A stretch of DNA of 64,000 nucleotides, from assembly GCA_035306605.1 (NCBI GenBank), contig DATGNR010000004.1; one strand, written 5' to 3'. The position numbers were made by a program, and so were the translations under genes. The notes beneath the pieces are model-generated. The model was not told the origin of the DNA. It worked only from the letters and a program-made list of their open reading frames with translations, and ran no database searches. Below, in pieces: positions 45,207 through 53,813 of the stretch. The DNA comes from Xanthomarina sp035306605. GTDB taxonomy: Bacteria > Bacteroidota > Bacteroidia > Flavobacteriales > Flavobacteriaceae. Each line of letters begins with the position of its first letter. The stretch's first letter is position 1.

Positions 45207-45602
45207 ATGAAAAAAGACATTCAAATTCCAAAGGTTGAAAATGTGTATTTAGCAATTGTTAACGAATACAACGAAATTTATAAAACCCAAGATTGGAATG
45301 CGTATATTATTAACGATAAGGACGTCGATTTAGAGATGGTTCTAATTGTATCGAGTGGCTATTCTGAAGATAAAAAAACAGCTGTTTTTAGAAAAAAAAT
45401 TGAAAGACTTCCTGCAAAAAGCTATGCGAAAATAGAGCTTTTGCAGGAGGATCTTTTCGCTTTAAACAACACCTTTAAAGTGTCTTATTTTGAAGGGAAC
45501 ACCATGTACGATAAAACGTATCTGTTCAGAAAGAACACCATTAACCTTAAGGCCTTACAGCCGCTTCCTTTAATGGATGCTAGAGGTGTTTTGGTCAAGT
45601 AG
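45207..45602 (+). CDS. Conserved-looking hypothetical protein (131 aa)
   Basis: A soluble protein without signal peptide, predicted mostly beta: NVYLAIVNEYNEIYKTQDWN at the start, then DLEMVLIVSSGYSEDKKTAV, RKKIERLPAKSYAKIELLQE and FKVSYFEGNTMYDKTYLFRK. I do not recognise a named family, but the strand-turn pattern and the fit of codon use suggest a real gene. It follows the efflux operon by 61 bases on the same strand. The next gene is behind a GC-rich structured gap. Confidence 0.7.
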   Translation: MKKDIQIPKVENVYLAIVNEYNEIYKTQDWNAYIINDKDVDLEMVLIVSSGYSEDKKTAVFRKKIERLPAKSYAKIELLQEDLFALNNTFKVSYFEGNTMYDKTYLFRKNTINLKALQPLPLMDARGVLVK

Positions 45603-45653
45603 TCCCTGTGCTGCCCCGGTTGGGAATATGGCAAACATGTAGAGCCATGAGCC
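45603..45653 (+). other. GC-rich, possibly structured segment after the 131-residue gene
   Basis: These 51 bases hold 29 G or C, far above the AT-rich surroundings. They include CCCC-GGTT-GGG and ATGGC with GCCAT (45628-45632 and 45644-45648), which can form short hairpins, and an ACATGT palindrome in the loop. No T-run follows, so it is not a clean terminator. It may be a 3' UTR structure or a small RNA. Confidence 0.35.
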
Positions 45654-45656
45654 AAA

Positions 45657-45727
45657 ATAGGTTAATTTTTAGTCTTATATAATTGATTTTATTAGCATAA
45701 ATAAAAACCATCAATCAATTAACCTAT
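45657..45727. repeat. Inverted repeat flanking the dus leader, right arm on the -7 box
   Basis: The 11-base sequence ATAGGTTAATT at 45657-45667 reappears as its reverse complement AATTAACCTAT at 45717-45727. The right arm runs into the -7 element TATCTTTG. A second nested pair is AATTGATT at 45681-45688 with AATCAATT at 45713-45720, which competes for the same bases. Confidence 0.4.
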
Positions 45728-45732
45728 CTTTG
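45725..45732 (+). promoter_or_regulatory. Putative -7 element for the Dus gene
   Basis: TAtcTTTG followed by CGC matches TAnnTTTG, 17 bases before the ATG at 45750. Confidence 0.6.
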
Positions 45733-45749
45733 CGCAACTAAATAACAAG

Positions 45750-46715
45750 ATGGCTTTTACATTACTTTCATCACCTTTACAGGGTTTTACAGATTTTAGA
45801 TTTCGTAATGCCTTCAATCACTACTTTGGCGGAATTGATACCTTTTACGCACCTTATATTCGACTAAATGGAAAGCTGAAAATCAAGCAATCTTATCAAA
45901 CCGATTTATTGCCAGAAAACAACGCCACCATAGAGGTAATTCCCCAAGTAATTACTAACGATCCAGACGAGTTTATATTTGTTGCCAAATACGTACAAAG
46001 TTTAGGCTATAAGGAATTGAACTGGAACCTAGGTTGCCCATATCCTATGGTGACTAAATCAGGAATGGGGTCTGGTTTAATTTGCCAACCTTCAAGAATT
46101 AACGAAGTGCTACAACGAGCGCATAGTGAAACGGATATTTTGGTGTCTATGAAAATGAGGATGGGATACGAAAATGCTGAAGAAATTCTTGATGCCTTTC
46201 CTATTTTAGATCAGTACCCGCTAAAAAATATTGCTATTCATGCAAGAATTGGAAAACAGCTTTATAAAGGACCAGTCAATTTAGAGGCATTTGAAGCGTG
46301 TATTAGTAACACCAAACATAAGTTGTATTACAACGGCGATATTACAAGTGTTTCTGCTTTTAAAGCTATTAAAAAACGATTTCCAAGTATCGATCATTTT
46401 ATGATTGGTCGTGGCTTAATTGCCGATCCTTTTTTACCCAGTATGATAAAAAATAACACCACGGAATATCCTGAAAACCGATGGGCTATTTTTTCTGAAT
46501 TTCATGATACCATCTACCAACAATACGATGCGTATTTGTCCGGGCCAACGCCTATAAAAATGAAAATGCTAGGCTTTTGGGAATTCTTTGCTCAATCTAC
46601 GTCCAACCCACATAAGACCTATAAAGCCATAAAAAAGGCAACAAACCCTGTAAAATATAGGCAGGCAGTGGATCAAATAATAAAAACAGAAATGAAATTT
46701 AAAGGCGCGTTCTAA
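45750..46715 (+). CDS. tRNA-dihydrouridine synthase
   Basis: A 321-residue flavoprotein that reduces uridines in tRNA. It opens with LLSSPLQGFTDFRFRNAFNH, the Dus FMN-binding start, and the catalytic cysteine is in LNWNLGCPYPMVTKSGMGSG near 97. VSMKMRMGYENAEE, IAIHARIGKQLYKG and FMIGRGLIADPF are the remaining conserved FMN-contact segments. The closest type is DusC-like, but the target position cannot be fixed. It is convergent with gpsA. Confidence 0.92.
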   Translation: MAFTLLSSPLQGFTDFRFRNAFNHYFGGIDTFYAPYIRLNGKLKIKQSYQTDLLPENNATIEVIPQVITNDPDEFIFVAKYVQSLGYKELNWNLGCPYPMVTKSGMGSGLICQPSRINEVLQRAHSETDILVSMKMRMGYENAEEILDAFPILDQYPLKNIAIHARIGKQLYKGPVNLEAFEACISNTKHKLYYNGDITSVSAFKAIKKRFPSIDHFMIGRGLIADPFLPSMIKNNTTEYPENRWAIFSEFHDTIYQQYDAYLSGPTPIKMKMLGFWEFFAQSTSNPHKTYKAIKKATNPVKYRQAVDQIIKTEMKFKGAF

Positions 46716-46767
46716 ATCAAGCCCCAAGTATGCTCTTTTTTCCAAAAAAAAATTAAAGCACGCGTGA

Positions 46768-47769
46768 TTAATCTAACTTATCGGCTAACTTTTTAAACGT
46801 CGTCTTAGGATCTTTATCTTCATATAAAACAGCGTATACTGCACTAATTATAGGAATACGAGTCTTCTTTTTGGCTTTTTCATTGATTAAAAAGGCGCTT
46901 TTTGTAGCGTAATAACCTTCGGCTATCATGCTCATTTCCATTTGAGCAGATTTAACCGTGTAGCCCTTACCAATCATGTTTCCAAACATTCTGTTTCTCG
47001 AAAAAAGGGAGTACCCTGTTACTAATAAATCGCCTAAATAGGCCGAGTTATTAATGTTGCGTTTCATTTTATGGGTTTTCTTAATAAAACGCTTCATTTC
47101 TCGAATGGCGTTGCTCATTAACACGCTTTGGAAATTATCGCCATAACCCAAACCATGTGCAATACCTGCAGCAATAGCATAAATATTCTTTAACATTACG
47201 GCATATTCAGTACCAATAACATCATCACTAATCTTGGTTTTTATGTAGTTGCTTGAAAATTTATCGGCTATGTCCTGTGCTTTTTTAGCATCAGCACACG
47301 AAATGGTTAAATAAGATAAACGCTCGAGTGCAACTTCTTCCGCATGACAAGGCCCAGCTATAACAGCAATATTTGTAAAAGGAACTTTATAAATATCATG
47401 AAAATGCTCGCCTACCAGTAAGCCCGATTCAGGAATTATTCCTTTTACCGCAGATACAATGGTTTTTTTGGAAACATCTTCTGTAATTTTTTCCAATTCA
47501 GAGTACATAAAAGCCGATGGGATAACAAATATTAACACATCAGCATAGGCTACCATGTCGTTAATATCGTTACTTAATTTAAGCTGTTTTATATTAAATT
47601 CAACCGAACTTAAATAACTCGGATTGTGTTGTTCTTTAAGTAAATGTTCTTTGGTGTACACACTTCGCATATACCAACCTACTTCATCTAAATTTTCGCA
47701 CAGCATTTTTACAATGGCTGTTGCCCAACTTCCAGAACCAAAAACGGCGTATTTTAATGGTTTTTCCAT
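46768..47769 (-). CDS. gpsA: Glycerol-3-phosphate dehydrogenase (NAD(P)+)
   Basis: A 333-residue enzyme reducing dihydroxyacetone phosphate to sn-glycerol-3-phosphate for phospholipids. The nucleotide motif is YAVFGSGSWATAIVKML near 7-23; IAGPCHAEEVALERLSYLTI is conserved, and the catalytic lysine lies in YAVMLKNIYAIAAGIAHGLG near 190. I start at ATG 47769, because the longer reading from 47796 runs through a -7 box at 47794-47801. Length matches the family. Convergent with the Dus gene, with no strong terminator in the 52-base gap. Confidence 0.94.
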   Translation of the reverse strand: MEKPLKYAVFGSGSWATAIVKMLCENLDEVGWYMRSVYTKEHLLKEQHNPSYLSSVEFNIKQLKLSNDINDMVAYADVLIFVIPSAFMYSELEKITEDVSKKTIVSAVKGIIPESGLLVGEHFHDIYKVPFTNIAVIAGPCHAEEVALERLSYLTISCADAKKAQDIADKFSSNYIKTKISDDVIGTEYAVMLKNIYAIAAGIAHGLGYGDNFQSVLMSNAIREMKRFIKKTHKMKRNINNSAYLGDLLVTGYSLFSRNRMFGNMIGKGYTVKSAQMEMSMIAEGYYATKSAFLINEKAKKKTRIPIISAVYAVLYEDKDPKTTFKKLADKLD

Positions 47770-47793
47770 ATATCTTCTCAAATTTACAAGATT

Positions 47794-47801
47794 CAAAAAT
47801 A
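47794..47801 (-). promoter_or_regulatory. Putative -7 element for gpsA
   Basis: On the minus strand this reads TAttTTTG, 24 bases before ATG 47769. It helps decide the gpsA start. Confidence 0.55.
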
Positions 47802-47900
47802 CATAAAAATTAAATCTTTTAACTCCTTTAAAACAAAACCCTAGGAATTTTTGGCACGTGTTTTGAATTCAATTACATAGTAACTTTAAATTGAAGGCTT

Positions 47901-48842
47901 ATGAAAACGTTAAAACTACTTTTAGGATTTGCATTAATTGCAACACTATTTACATCTTGTTATACAGAAGACGATGTGTATATAAACAATTACAATCCAC
48001 AGCCTTCTATTTCGTTAAATCAACTGTTAAACTCTTACGAGTTGTGGTATGTTGATATTAATCAAACTATTGGCTACGGAGAAATTCCATTCTTACAAAT
48101 GGCATTTACCTTATCTTATAGAAATGGAACACTTTACGCTAACAATAACTTAGTTGGTTTTGGTAGCCAAGGTAATGGGTTTGGAATTCCTGTAGGAGAT
48201 TATGATGCTTATAGTAACATCTTGGATGTGTATCATGTACTTGATGGTTTTGTAACTTTTGATGTGTATCAAATAAACAACAATACCATTGAATTGTACA
48301 ACCCACATAGTGATACCTCTTACTTTTTAAAAGGATATCAACGAGCTAATTTCGATTACGACTTTGTGTTTTACGACAACATTCATTACTTCTTACAGGA
48401 ATATAAAGCTTGGGAAAAAACCTATACCAGCCAATCAGGAACTATTAACGAGTTTGATAACGAGAACTATTTACAATTCTTAGCGGGTGGGAATGATTCT
48501 GAATTTAGAAGTTCTCAAGATTATGGAATCAATAATCCAGATAATATTTACTGGGATTACACAGGTATTTATGGGGTTAACAACATTCCTGGAAACATGT
48601 ATTTAAAAACATTAAGCTTGAATTACGATTACTATGGAAACGAGTTTTTTGAGCTAAGTGTTATTAATGATGGAAGAATAAGATTGTTCCATACAGCCTC
48701 AGGAACTACATACGAATTTACTGGTAGAGGTTATATTCAGTTTTTAAGAACTACGGCTGAAGGAAAACAAATAGAAGCTCGTAAAATGCGTAAATTCAAA
48801 AGCGAAAGAAAAGAAAATCCTAGAGAAAACACAAGAGTATAG
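47901..48842 (+). CDS. Hypothetical lipoprotein (313 aa)
   Basis: A lipoprotein with a lipobox ending at Cys20 (ALIATLFTSC), followed by YTEDDVYIN, weakly acidic. I do not recognise a family. It is rich in Tyr, Asn, Phe and Gly and predicted mostly beta (MAFTLSYRNGTLYANNNLVG near 57, LQFLAGGNDSEFRSSQDYGI near 195), which suggests a beta sandwich or propeller-like surface protein. The last 30 residues are basic (RKMRKFKSERKENP). A box TAacTTTA upstream is one base off the -7 consensus. Confidence 0.78.
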   Translation: MKTLKLLLGFALIATLFTSCYTEDDVYINNYNPQPSISLNQLLNSYELWYVDINQTIGYGEIPFLQMAFTLSYRNGTLYANNNLVGFGSQGNGFGIPVGDYDAYSNILDVYHVLDGFVTFDVYQINNNTIELYNPHSDTSYFLKGYQRANFDYDFVFYDNIHYFLQEYKAWEKTYTSQSGTINEFDNENYLQFLAGGNDSEFRSSQDYGINNPDNIYWDYTGIYGVNNIPGNMYLKTLSLNYDYYGNEFFELSVINDGRIRLFHTASGTTYEFTGRGYIQFLRTTAEGKQIEARKMRKFKSERKENPRENTRV

Positions 48843-48994
48843 TTTGAATTAGTTAATAATAGGACTGTTTGTTGGATAAAAGCAACAAGCAGTTTCTATT
48901 TTTTTAATCAGTTTAATCTCTGAATAAATAGGAATTTTAAAAGAAATTATTGAACTTTATATAATTATTAAAAAAACACTTAAAAAATTAAATT

Positions 48995-49492
48995 ATGGGA
49001 TTATTTTCATTTATTAAAGATGCAGGAGCGAAAGTTTTTGGAATTGGTAAAACAGCAGCCGAAGAAGCGGCAGATAAAGCAGCAGATGCTGCTACAGCAA
49101 AATTGAATGCCGAAAAAGCAGCAGCTAATAACCTAAAGGAAACGGTTAACGATTTACAACTTCAAGTTGAAAACTTAGAGATTCATATTGAAGATGATAA
49201 AGCAACTATTTCTGGTGCAGCTTACGATCAGGCTACAAAAGAAAAAGTGATTTTAGTAGTTGGAAACTCTAATGGAATTGCTTCGGTCGACGATCAAATG
49301 ACCGTTGAAAACCCAGAACCAGAAGCTCAGTTTCATACAGTAGTAAGTGGAGACACTTTAGGAAAAATCGCAAAAAAATTCTATGGTAACGCCATGAAAT
49401 ATCCAGTAATTTTTGAAGCAAATAAACCAATGCTTAAGGATCCAGATTTAATTTATCCAGGGCAAGTTTTGCGTATACCTGCTTTAGACTAG
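48995..49492 (+). CDS. BON and LysM domain protein (Kbp/YgaU-like)
   Basis: A 165-residue cytosolic or periplasmic protein without a standard signal peptide. It starts with an amphipathic stretch, MGLFSFIKDAGAKVFGIGK, and an Ala/Lys/Glu-rich helix (about 20-50). A BON domain covers about 50-105 (VENLEIHIEDDKATISGAAY, then VGNSNGIASVDDQMTV). LysM follows at about 112-163 (HTVVSGDTLGKIAKKFYGNA, YPGQVLRIPALD). This is the layout of E. coli Kbp (YgaU), a potassium-binding protein. The potassium role here is inferred from the family. Confidence 0.9.
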   Translation: MGLFSFIKDAGAKVFGIGKTAAEEAADKAADAATAKLNAEKAAANNLKETVNDLQLQVENLEIHIEDDKATISGAAYDQATKEKVILVVGNSNGIASVDDQMTVENPEPEAQFHTVVSGDTLGKIAKKFYGNAMKYPVIFEANKPMLKDPDLIYPGQVLRIPALD

Positions 49493-49513
49493 AGGTTTAT
49501 AAAACATATGGAC

Positions 49514-49545
49514 AAACGTCAGCTTTTAAAGTTGACGTTTTTTTT
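49514..49545 (+). terminator. Terminator after the Kbp-like gene
   Basis: AAACGTCAGCTT pairs with AAGTTGACGTTT (one G-T pair) and a run of T follows. Confidence 0.82.
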
Positions 49546-49591
49546 GACCTTAATATTAACTTTAGATGGAATGACTTTAAAAACTTAAGTT

Positions 49592-49599
49592 TATATTTG
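49592..49599 (+). promoter_or_regulatory. Putative -7 element for the 165-residue outer membrane-type gene
   Basis: TAtaTTTG matches TAnnTTTG, 34 bases before the ATG at 49634. Confidence 0.55.
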
Positions 49600-49633
49600 T
49601 GGCTTCATTTAAAAACAAAAAATAAATATACAA

Positions 49634-50131
49634 ATGATGAAAAATATAATGTTAATTGCTTGCCTGCTTACAGGTTACTTAGTAAACGCACAGGTTTTTA
49701 CAGGAAGTGGAGATACTAAAATGCAAATTGGAACGAGTATTCAAGAACGTGCTACGGGATTGTACATGAGTTTCGATTATGGCTTGGGAGAAAACTTCTC
49801 TGTAGGAGCGGTTTCATCTTACGCCATAGGTGTTGCTAGTAATACAGATGCTGAATTTTATGATCGTTTCGATGTTAAAGCGCGTTTCAATGCCAATATT
49901 GGTAACGTTTTAAATATTGATGAAAACTTCGATTTATATCCAGGTATTAACTTCAGTATGAAGAATTTTGGTGGACATGTTGGTGCTAGATATTTCTTCT
50001 CAAAAGGATTTGGTCTGTTTACTGAAGCAGCCTTCCCTTTCGCAAAATATGATAACGACGACAAATCGAATGCTCATAAAATCAACAATCAGTTAACAGT
50101 GAATGTTGGAGCTGTTTTTAATTTAAATTAA
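49634..50131 (+). CDS. Small outer-membrane-type protein (165 aa)
   Basis: A secreted or outer membrane protein with signal peptide MMKNIMLIACLLTGYLVNA before Q. The mature part alternates polar and aromatic residues in short strands (GLYMSFDYGLGENFSVGAVS, ISFSM-like GINFSMKNFGGHVGARYFFS, GFGLFTEAAFPFAKYD) and ends in LTVNVGAVFNLN, typical of a small beta-barrel. Family name is uncertain to me. A second ATG three bases later is an equal start. It is an own unit with promoter and terminator. Confidence 0.78.
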   Translation: MMKNIMLIACLLTGYLVNAQVFTGSGDTKMQIGTSIQERATGLYMSFDYGLGENFSVGAVSSYAIGVASNTDAEFYDRFDVKARFNANIGNVLNIDENFDLYPGINFSMKNFGGHVGARYFFSKGFGLFTEAAFPFAKYDNDDKSNAHKINNQLTVNVGAVFNLN

Positions 50132-50173
50132 AACACTACAGCTACTAAGAGCGACTCTTAAAAGTAAACGAAT

Positions 50174-50216
50174 AAAAACGCCTTAGCTTCAAAATTAGAA
50201 TGCTAAGGCGTTTTTT
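50174..50216. terminator. Two-way terminator between the small barrel gene and the M61 gene
   Basis: AAAAACGCCTTAGC at 50174-50187 pairs perfectly with GCTAAGGCGTTTTT at 50202-50215. Both strands have a U-tract, fitting the convergent genes around it. Confidence 0.92.
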
Positions 50217-50264
50217 ATGTTCTACTGTTATTTTTAAGAACAGTCGAAAAATCTAACTATTTAA

Positions 50265-52052
50265 TTACTTTTTACCCAACCAATGCTCTCTTTGGGTTTT
50301 AAGTTTTTTATTCAACGACGTTTTGTTAACTTCCATTAAATTAATACCATAAGCAGGGTCTGCTTGAAGTGTTAAAGTAGTAGTTTTAGTTTTTCCAAAG
50401 CGCTCAAAAGTAACTTCAACTTGATCGTTTACTTGATAACTGTTTAGCAAAACATTTAAATCAGTTCCTTCAGTAAGTTCTGTGCCTCCAATTTTTAAAA
50501 GTTTATCACCCTTCTGAAGTCCTGCCATATAAGCTGTTGAGTTGTTAAGTGGGTTACTAACTAATTTCCCATATCTCACATAAACCCCTAGAGTTACTTG
50601 AAGTTTGTCTTGACTTAAATGAACACCAACGGTTTCAAATAAATGCTTGAAATCGGGCATGCCACTTTTATAAATATATGTGTTAAAGAACTGGTCCCCG
50701 AATTCCTTTCCAGCGTATGTGTTTAAAGTTTCATGTAGGTTCGCAACCGTATAGCCAATTTCAGTTTTGCCATATTTTTGCCAAACTAAAGCCATAAAAT
50801 CATCTAAATTCAAGCCTTTTTCTCTTAACGATAAATCCAAGGCTAATCCTAACATGCTCCCATAAGAATAGTAAGAAATAAAAGTGTTCTCTCTATTGGT
50901 TTCATCTACCGATTTGGCGGCATCTACAAAAGGTGCATGGTAACTCATTTCTATCGGATTGAAATAATCGCGACCAGGAGAATTCCAAACATAATTAAAG
51001 GTTCTTGTTAATCCTGTAAGGTAATTTTCTTGCGAAGTAATACCAGCACGACACATGGTTAAATCGTCGTAATAACTTGTAAATCCTTCAGCAAACCATA
51101 ATTCTCCACTCATATTAGCTGCTTCAAATCTAAAAGGCTCTAAACTTTTAGGACGAATTCGCTCTACATTCCAAATATGAAAAAACTCATGGGAAACGGT
51201 TCCAATATTTTGTTCTACTCCGCCATGAGCTAAACTACGAGAGCTAGTTACATAAGTCGAATTTCTGTGCTCCATACCATCACCGCTAGCATTTGGCATA
51301 TAACAAGCCAGAAAGGTATATTCGCCATAATCGAATGTAGGTAATTCTCCAAAAACAGCTTTTTGCTGAATAGCAATGCTTTTCACGTCCTCAAAATACC
51401 GGTCCAAATCAGCATCTGAAGCCGCATCGTCGTGTAGAATCAATTTGATGGTCTGCCCATCAAGTTGAAAGGAACGCGTTCTGAAATCGGCAATTTCTGT
51501 TGGACTATCCATAAAATACTGGAAGTCCTTAGCGTAATAAGTATGGTCTTTAATATGTTTTAACTGGGTAGCTACTTTCCAATTTAAATCTTCACGAACA
51601 TTAAAAGTGACTTCAATTTCCTTTTCAGATAACTCAGGAACATACATAAAAGTAGCCGGAATGTTTAAGTGTGCATGGGTTTCATCTACTTGCGCGTAGG
51701 TGCCATCGCCATGGTTCGCGAATAGGGTATAACTAACATGAATCGTTCCGTCATGTCCAGAAACGTGCCAAGCGTAAGGGTTGGGTCTAGTTACCTCTAA
51801 AACCTGTCCTTTGCTATCGGTAGCGTGTACGTTATAAATGTTTTTAGCAAACTCGTGAAGAGCATATCGTCCAGGTGATGACCGTGCAATTCTAAGTTCA
51901 ACCGTTTGGGCGCTTAAATCTTTAAAAGTGGCTTGAATATGAGCTTCATGATGGACAGCATTTTCAAATGAAATAAGATAATTTGAAGATACTTGAGCAT
52001 GTACAAGCATGGAAAAAAGAAAAACTAAAAGGGATAATTGTGTTTTTTGCAT
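50265..52052 (-). CDS. M61 family metallopeptidase with PDZ domain
   Basis: A 595-residue secreted peptidase of the glycyl aminopeptidase (M61) family. Signal peptide LLVFLFSMLVHA before QVSS. The N-terminal beta domain contains RSSPGRYALHEFAKNIYNV, typical of M61. The zinc site is VSHEFFHIWNVERIRPKSLE near 288-307 (HExxH form HEFFH), with the third ligand in GELWFAEGFTSYYDDLTMCR. A PDZ domain near 490-560 has GLQKGDKLLKIGGTELTEGT. Probably works in the periplasm or outside the cell. Target unknown. Confidence 0.92.
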   Translation of the reverse strand: MQKTQLSLLVFLFSMLVHAQVSSNYLISFENAVHHEAHIQATFKDLSAQTVELRIARSSPGRYALHEFAKNIYNVHATDSKGQVLEVTRPNPYAWHVSGHDGTIHVSYTLFANHGDGTYAQVDETHAHLNIPATFMYVPELSEKEIEVTFNVREDLNWKVATQLKHIKDHTYYAKDFQYFMDSPTEIADFRTRSFQLDGQTIKLILHDDAASDADLDRYFEDVKSIAIQQKAVFGELPTFDYGEYTFLACYMPNASGDGMEHRNSTYVTSSRSLAHGGVEQNIGTVSHEFFHIWNVERIRPKSLEPFRFEAANMSGELWFAEGFTSYYDDLTMCRAGITSQENYLTGLTRTFNYVWNSPGRDYFNPIEMSYHAPFVDAAKSVDETNRENTFISYYSYGSMLGLALDLSLREKGLNLDDFMALVWQKYGKTEIGYTVANLHETLNTYAGKEFGDQFFNTYIYKSGMPDFKHLFETVGVHLSQDKLQVTLGVYVRYGKLVSNPLNNSTAYMAGLQKGDKLLKIGGTELTEGTDLNVLLNSYQVNDQVEVTFERFGKTKTTTLTLQADPAYGINLMEVNKTSLNKKLKTQREHWLGKK

Positions 52053-52125
52053 GGATATAAATTTAAATGACTAAGATACGATGTTTTTAAATGTTTCATT
52101 ATTTATAGAAGTAAAACTGATTGGT

Positions 52126-52133
52126 TATATTTG
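52126..52133 (+). promoter_or_regulatory. Putative -7 element at the head of the biotin region
   Basis: TAtaTTTG matches TAnnTTTG and is the last promoter-like box before the disrupted gene and bioF. It may drive the whole biotin operon. Confidence 0.5.
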
Positions 52134-52137
52134 ATAT

Positions 52138-52678
52138 GTGAATAACGAAAATATTATTATTTAAGAAAGTAATAGACCTTATTGGCAATTAGTAGTAGCC
52201 GCTTTAATTTTTACCTTAACCTTAGCTTATATCATTGTTGTAATCCAAACAACCGATTACACCAACCAAGAAGCTAGAATATTAAGTTCAAATATAAAAA
52301 CAGTGGCATTATTAATTGCTATTAGTACAGGTCTTTGCTCTCATAAAAGAGTTTATGTTGATTTAAAAAACTCGAAAATTAAAGCATCTTATGAGGTGGG
52401 GCCAATAAAAATAGGAAAGTGGCAACAAATTAAAGATCCTGAATATGTTTCTTAGACCAAAAACCAATGGAGTTTACATGTTTGAAGTAAACCTGTGGTA
52501 TGATAGAGTAAAACGTATTGAGCTTTATGAAAGGGATAATTATATGGATGCATTTAGAATAGGCTTTCATATGTCGGAAAAACTGAATATAGATTTATTG
52601 GATGCCACAGTTCCAAATAACAATAAATGGATTGATAAAAACGAATGGAGAAGGAAATTAAATGAACAAAATACCTAA
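52138..52678 (+). pseudogene. Disrupted membrane-protein gene ahead of bioF
   Basis: Two adjoining frames read as one protein. From GTG 52138 the frame gives NNENIII, a TAA at 52162-52164, then ESNRPYWQLVVALIFTLTLA with a hydrophobic helix, then ISTGLCSHKRVYVDLKNSKI and IGKWQQIKDPEYV, and stops at a TAG near 52453. The next frame carries on directly as RPKTNGVYMFEVNLWYDRVK to NEWRRKLNEQNT at 52678. Removing one T from the TTT near 52448 joins them (EYVLRPKTNG). So there is one premature stop and one single-base frameshift, unless these are sequencing errors. The 3' end overlaps bioF by 17 bases. Family not recognised. Confidence 0.7.
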
Positions 52679-53813
52679 AAAACTTCAAGAAAAAATTAAT
52701 CAGCGTAAAGCCCAAGACATGTTACGCGGATTGGGGACACAAAATGATTTAATAGATTTTTCGTCTAACGATTATTTAGGTTTTTCTAGATCAAAAGAGA
52801 TTTTCGACATGACCCATTATTATTTGGAATCTAAAAATTTCACCAGAAACGGGTCAACGGGTTCACGTTTGTTATCTGGAAATTATAATTTATACCAGAA
52901 AGTAGAGGCTATGTTGTGCCAGTTTCATAATTCGGAGTCTGCTTTAATATTCAATTCTGGGTATAATGCCAATTTGGGGTTTTTCGCCTCGGTACCGCAA
53001 CGAGATGATATCATCTTATACGATGAGTACATTCATGCCTCCATACGTGATGGCATTGTTATGAGTCGTGCAAAAGCCTTCAAATTCCGACATAACGATC
53101 TGGAGAGCTTACAGCTGCTTCTAGAGAAATATATGGCGAAGGCTCAGAATTCCGAAATTTACATAGTTACAGAATCCGTCTTTTCTATGGATGGAAATTC
53201 GCCCGACCTCATTTCCTTAGTAAATTTAAGTAAAAAGTACCAAGCCTATTTAATTGTCGACGAAGCGCATGCTGTTGGCGTTTTTGGAAAAAACGGTGCT
53301 GGTTTGCTCCAAGAACTTGAACTAGAAAACCAGGTGTTTGCTAGAATAATTACCTTTGGAAAAGCTTTAGGTAGCCATGGAGCAGCGGTTTTAGGAAGTA
53401 ATGAGCTTACTCAATATTTAATAAATTTCTCACGTTCTTTTATTTATACCACCGCCCTTCCTCCACATACCTTAATGACCTTGAAAGCCGTGTATATTGA
53501 ATTGGAAAAAACGCACGAAATTTCGAAACTGTTTAAAAATATAGACTTTTTTAAAAGGGAGCTTGTGAATAATAATTTAAGGGATAACTTTATTGAAAGC
53601 AATTCTTCTATTCAATGTTGTATCATTCAAGGGAACGAAAATGTAAAAGCTGTCTCCAATCAGCTTTTTAAAAAAGGATTTGATGTAAAACCCATCCTTT
53701 CTCCAACAGTGCCAGAAGGCGAAGAACGTCTGCGTTTTTGTTTGCATAGTTTTAATTCTGAAAAAGAAATAAAAACGGCATTAGAAATATTGGCTACACT
53801 AATAGAAATATGA
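52662..53813 (+). CDS. bioF: 8-amino-7-oxononanoate synthase (BioF)
   Basis: A 383-residue PLP enzyme joining pimeloyl-thioester and alanine, the first step of the biotin ring pathway. The start DFSSNDYLGFSRSKEIF is typical of the alpha-oxoamine synthases. VDEAHAVGVFGKNGAGLL near 199 binds PLP, and the Schiff-base lysine is in ITFGKALGSHGAAVLG near 233. Related glycine C-acetyltransferase (Kbl) looks alike, but the adjoining bioD, bioA and bioB favour BioF. The ATG lies inside the end of the disrupted gene, and its stop overlaps the DUF2007 gene by four bases. Confidence 0.93.
   Translation: MNKIPKKLQEKINQRKAQDMLRGLGTQNDLIDFSSNDYLGFSRSKEIFDMTHYYLESKNFTRNGSTGSRLLSGNYNLYQKVEAMLCQFHNSESALIFNSGYNANLGFFASVPQRDDIILYDEYIHASIRDGIVMSRAKAFKFRHNDLESLQLLLEKYMAKAQNSEIYIVTESVFSMDGNSPDLISLVNLSKKYQAYLIVDEAHAVGVFGKNGAGLLQELELENQVFARIITFGKALGSHGAAVLGSNELTQYLINFSRSFIYTTALPPHTLMTLKAVYIELEKTHEISKLFKNIDFFKRELVNNNLRDNFIESNSSIQCCIIQGNENVKAVSNQLFKKGFDVKPILSPTVPEGEERLRFCLHSFNSEKEIKTALEILATLIEI

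Noticed and set aside
45207..45653. GC-rich stretch as SRP RNA or another known small RNA
   Set aside because: The conserved SRP core GGUC-GGAAG-GCAGC-type motif is absent, and I cannot match it to any known RNA; kept only as an unexplained element.
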